A stretch of 20,563 nt of DNA from NCBI RefSeq assembly GCF_001039355.2, contig NW_019775971.1, positions 129,623 to 150,185 on the forward strand, written 5' to 3'. Within the stretch, counting starts at the first letter, position 1. Every line of letters starts with the position of its first letter. Positions 19,424 to 20,563 of this stretch are shown here, one piece after another. Both the position numbers and the translations under genes were made by a program. A model generated the notes under the pieces. That model was not told the origin of the DNA, made no database searches, and saw only the letters and a list, made by a program, of their open reading frames with translations. The stretch is from Lingula anatina (lineage: Eukaryota > Brachiopoda > Lingulata > Lingulida > Lingulidae).

Positions 19424-19431
19424 ATAAAATA
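19424..19431 (-). promoter_or_regulatory. Candidate TATA-like box of the mucin-like gene
   Basis: TATTTTAT on the minus strand, about 50 bases before the ATG. It is a weak match, supported mainly by its position. Confidence 0.3.
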
Positions 19432-19619
19432 ACCACCCGGCCCACTGCTAGTTAACTAACAAGGAAGTAACTTGCAGTTTACCTCTGGTTAACGGGTCAT
19501 TTCTTGCGACCCGACCTAATTTGTAACTACGCAAATATATTTCTGTTTTGAAATAGCACAAAAAACGATTGGCTCAAAGGATCAATGAGCCCATTATTCA
19601 GTACGCAGGTGAAGGGTAG

Positions 19620-19682
19620 TATAAACTCAAGACAGGTAGTGGAGAATCGAGAATGGTGTTTTTCATTCTGTTGATTGTGTAG
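19620..19682 (+). promoter_or_regulatory. Weak candidate + strand promoter and start
   Basis: TATAAA at 19620-19625 is followed 33 bases later by an ATG at 19653 with eight mostly hydrophobic codons (MVFFILLIV) before TAG. It resembles a signal-peptide first exon, but no clear donor or following exon is found in the rest of the window. Confidence 0.2.
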
Positions 19683-19699
19683 TGTTATAGGCAACTGTC

Positions 19700-20563
19700 C
19701 CACTTTCTATATATATGGTGTAGCTCTGTATCATTCAACATAATGGAGTTGTTTGTGCATCATACAAATATCATATATGCAATAAAAGCAAGCACTGCAT
19801 TGCAATATCAGTGGACTATATGCTTTTATTTCATTCTGACACCTTTTCTATACTCACGAATTCCCACTCGTCAATACGCATTTTTTTAATCTTTAAAAAG
19901 TCAAATTCTGAATTTTTCCACCTATTTCAATTTAGACGTGGTTCATTTTTTACCAGCTCCATTAACTTATAATTGTGTTCTGTGTGCTTTTTCATATCTT
20001 CCTATCTCTGTTGTCAACTTATGATTGTGCCTCGCCCATATAATATGAATGGCAGTGTAACGCAAAGAAATACCCACTGTTTAGTCCCTGGCACGGCTCA
20101 GCCCTGTAATAGCTGTAGCTAGTTTTACAACTGTGCTTTGTCAGCAGTTTTTCGTGCATTTTATTATTCCTCTGAAGGTATTTCCCTTGCCCTTAAGCTT
20201 GTTATGATATCTCATTTTGTTGTCAGTTAAAGTATTTTATCAGTCCACACACATCAGGTATGGGTTTTTAAAATCCTGTTTTTGTTTCAATTTTAATGTG
20301 AAAGAAAAGTTTTCTTTAGTCCTATTCTCCGATTGGTTTTTGTCCCCTGGCCATTTAAAGGTATGCGTCACGTCAGCGAGAGAGCATGTAAATTGTAATC
20401 CAATTTAAATCGGTTGGCTCTGTCTTTACATGTCTGTCTTTACGAACCCATTATGTGTAGGGAATATCTATATATCTATTTATTTACCTGTCACAGAGTA
20501 ATTACATACAGGTAGCAACACTAGTGTAATTTGAGTAGAGTGTGCATGCATATTATTTTATTT
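19700..20563. other. Region without a recognisable gene
   Basis: AT-rich, with no convincing coding frame, RNA gene or mobile element seen on either strand. Confidence 0.55.

Overview
The window looks like nuclear DNA from a marine invertebrate, most likely a bivalve mollusc. Genes are split into many small exons with GT-AG introns, the non-coding DNA is AT-rich and full of microsatellites, TACATGTA-type words are frequent, and small foldback transposons sit in introns. The species assignment is inference. There is no bacterial-style gene layout; the long open frames outside the exons are chance or shadow frames.

Layout. Positions 1-3270 hold no gene I can support. From 3311 to 15476 (+ strand) lies a 20-exon gene for a secreted proteinase K-like subtilase (peptidase family S8). 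I assembled it by joining every splice site in phase: 1584 coding bases, 527 residues. In order the protein has a signal peptide, a low-complexity extension of short aromatic motifs and poly-Asn/Thr linkers, an inhibitor I9 propeptide, and a catalytic domain with Asp277, His313, oxyanion Asn405 and Ser471. Its introns carry three copies of one MITE family, a probable non-LTR retroelement tail, two long TA microsatellites, and a 287-bp direct duplication interrupted by a single N that repeats exon 14. That duplication is most simply an unmerged contig overlap.

Positions 15477-16697 are the tail-to-tail space between two convergent genes. From 19381 down to 16698 (- strand) lies a four-exon gene that also joins perfectly in phase (1221 bases, 406 residues). 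It encodes a membrane protein with a signal peptide, a short Thr-rich mucin-like ectodomain made of 13-residue repeats with N-glycosylation sequons, an unusually long hydrophobic segment, and a charged cytoplasmic tail of about 270 residues with several tyrosine motifs. I do not recognise it as a named family. Positions 19382-20563 hold no confirmed gene, only a weak candidate promoter and start on the + strand.

The two genes look independent: one makes an extracellular protease, the other a surface sensor or adhesion-type protein. Nothing in the sequence shows that they work together.
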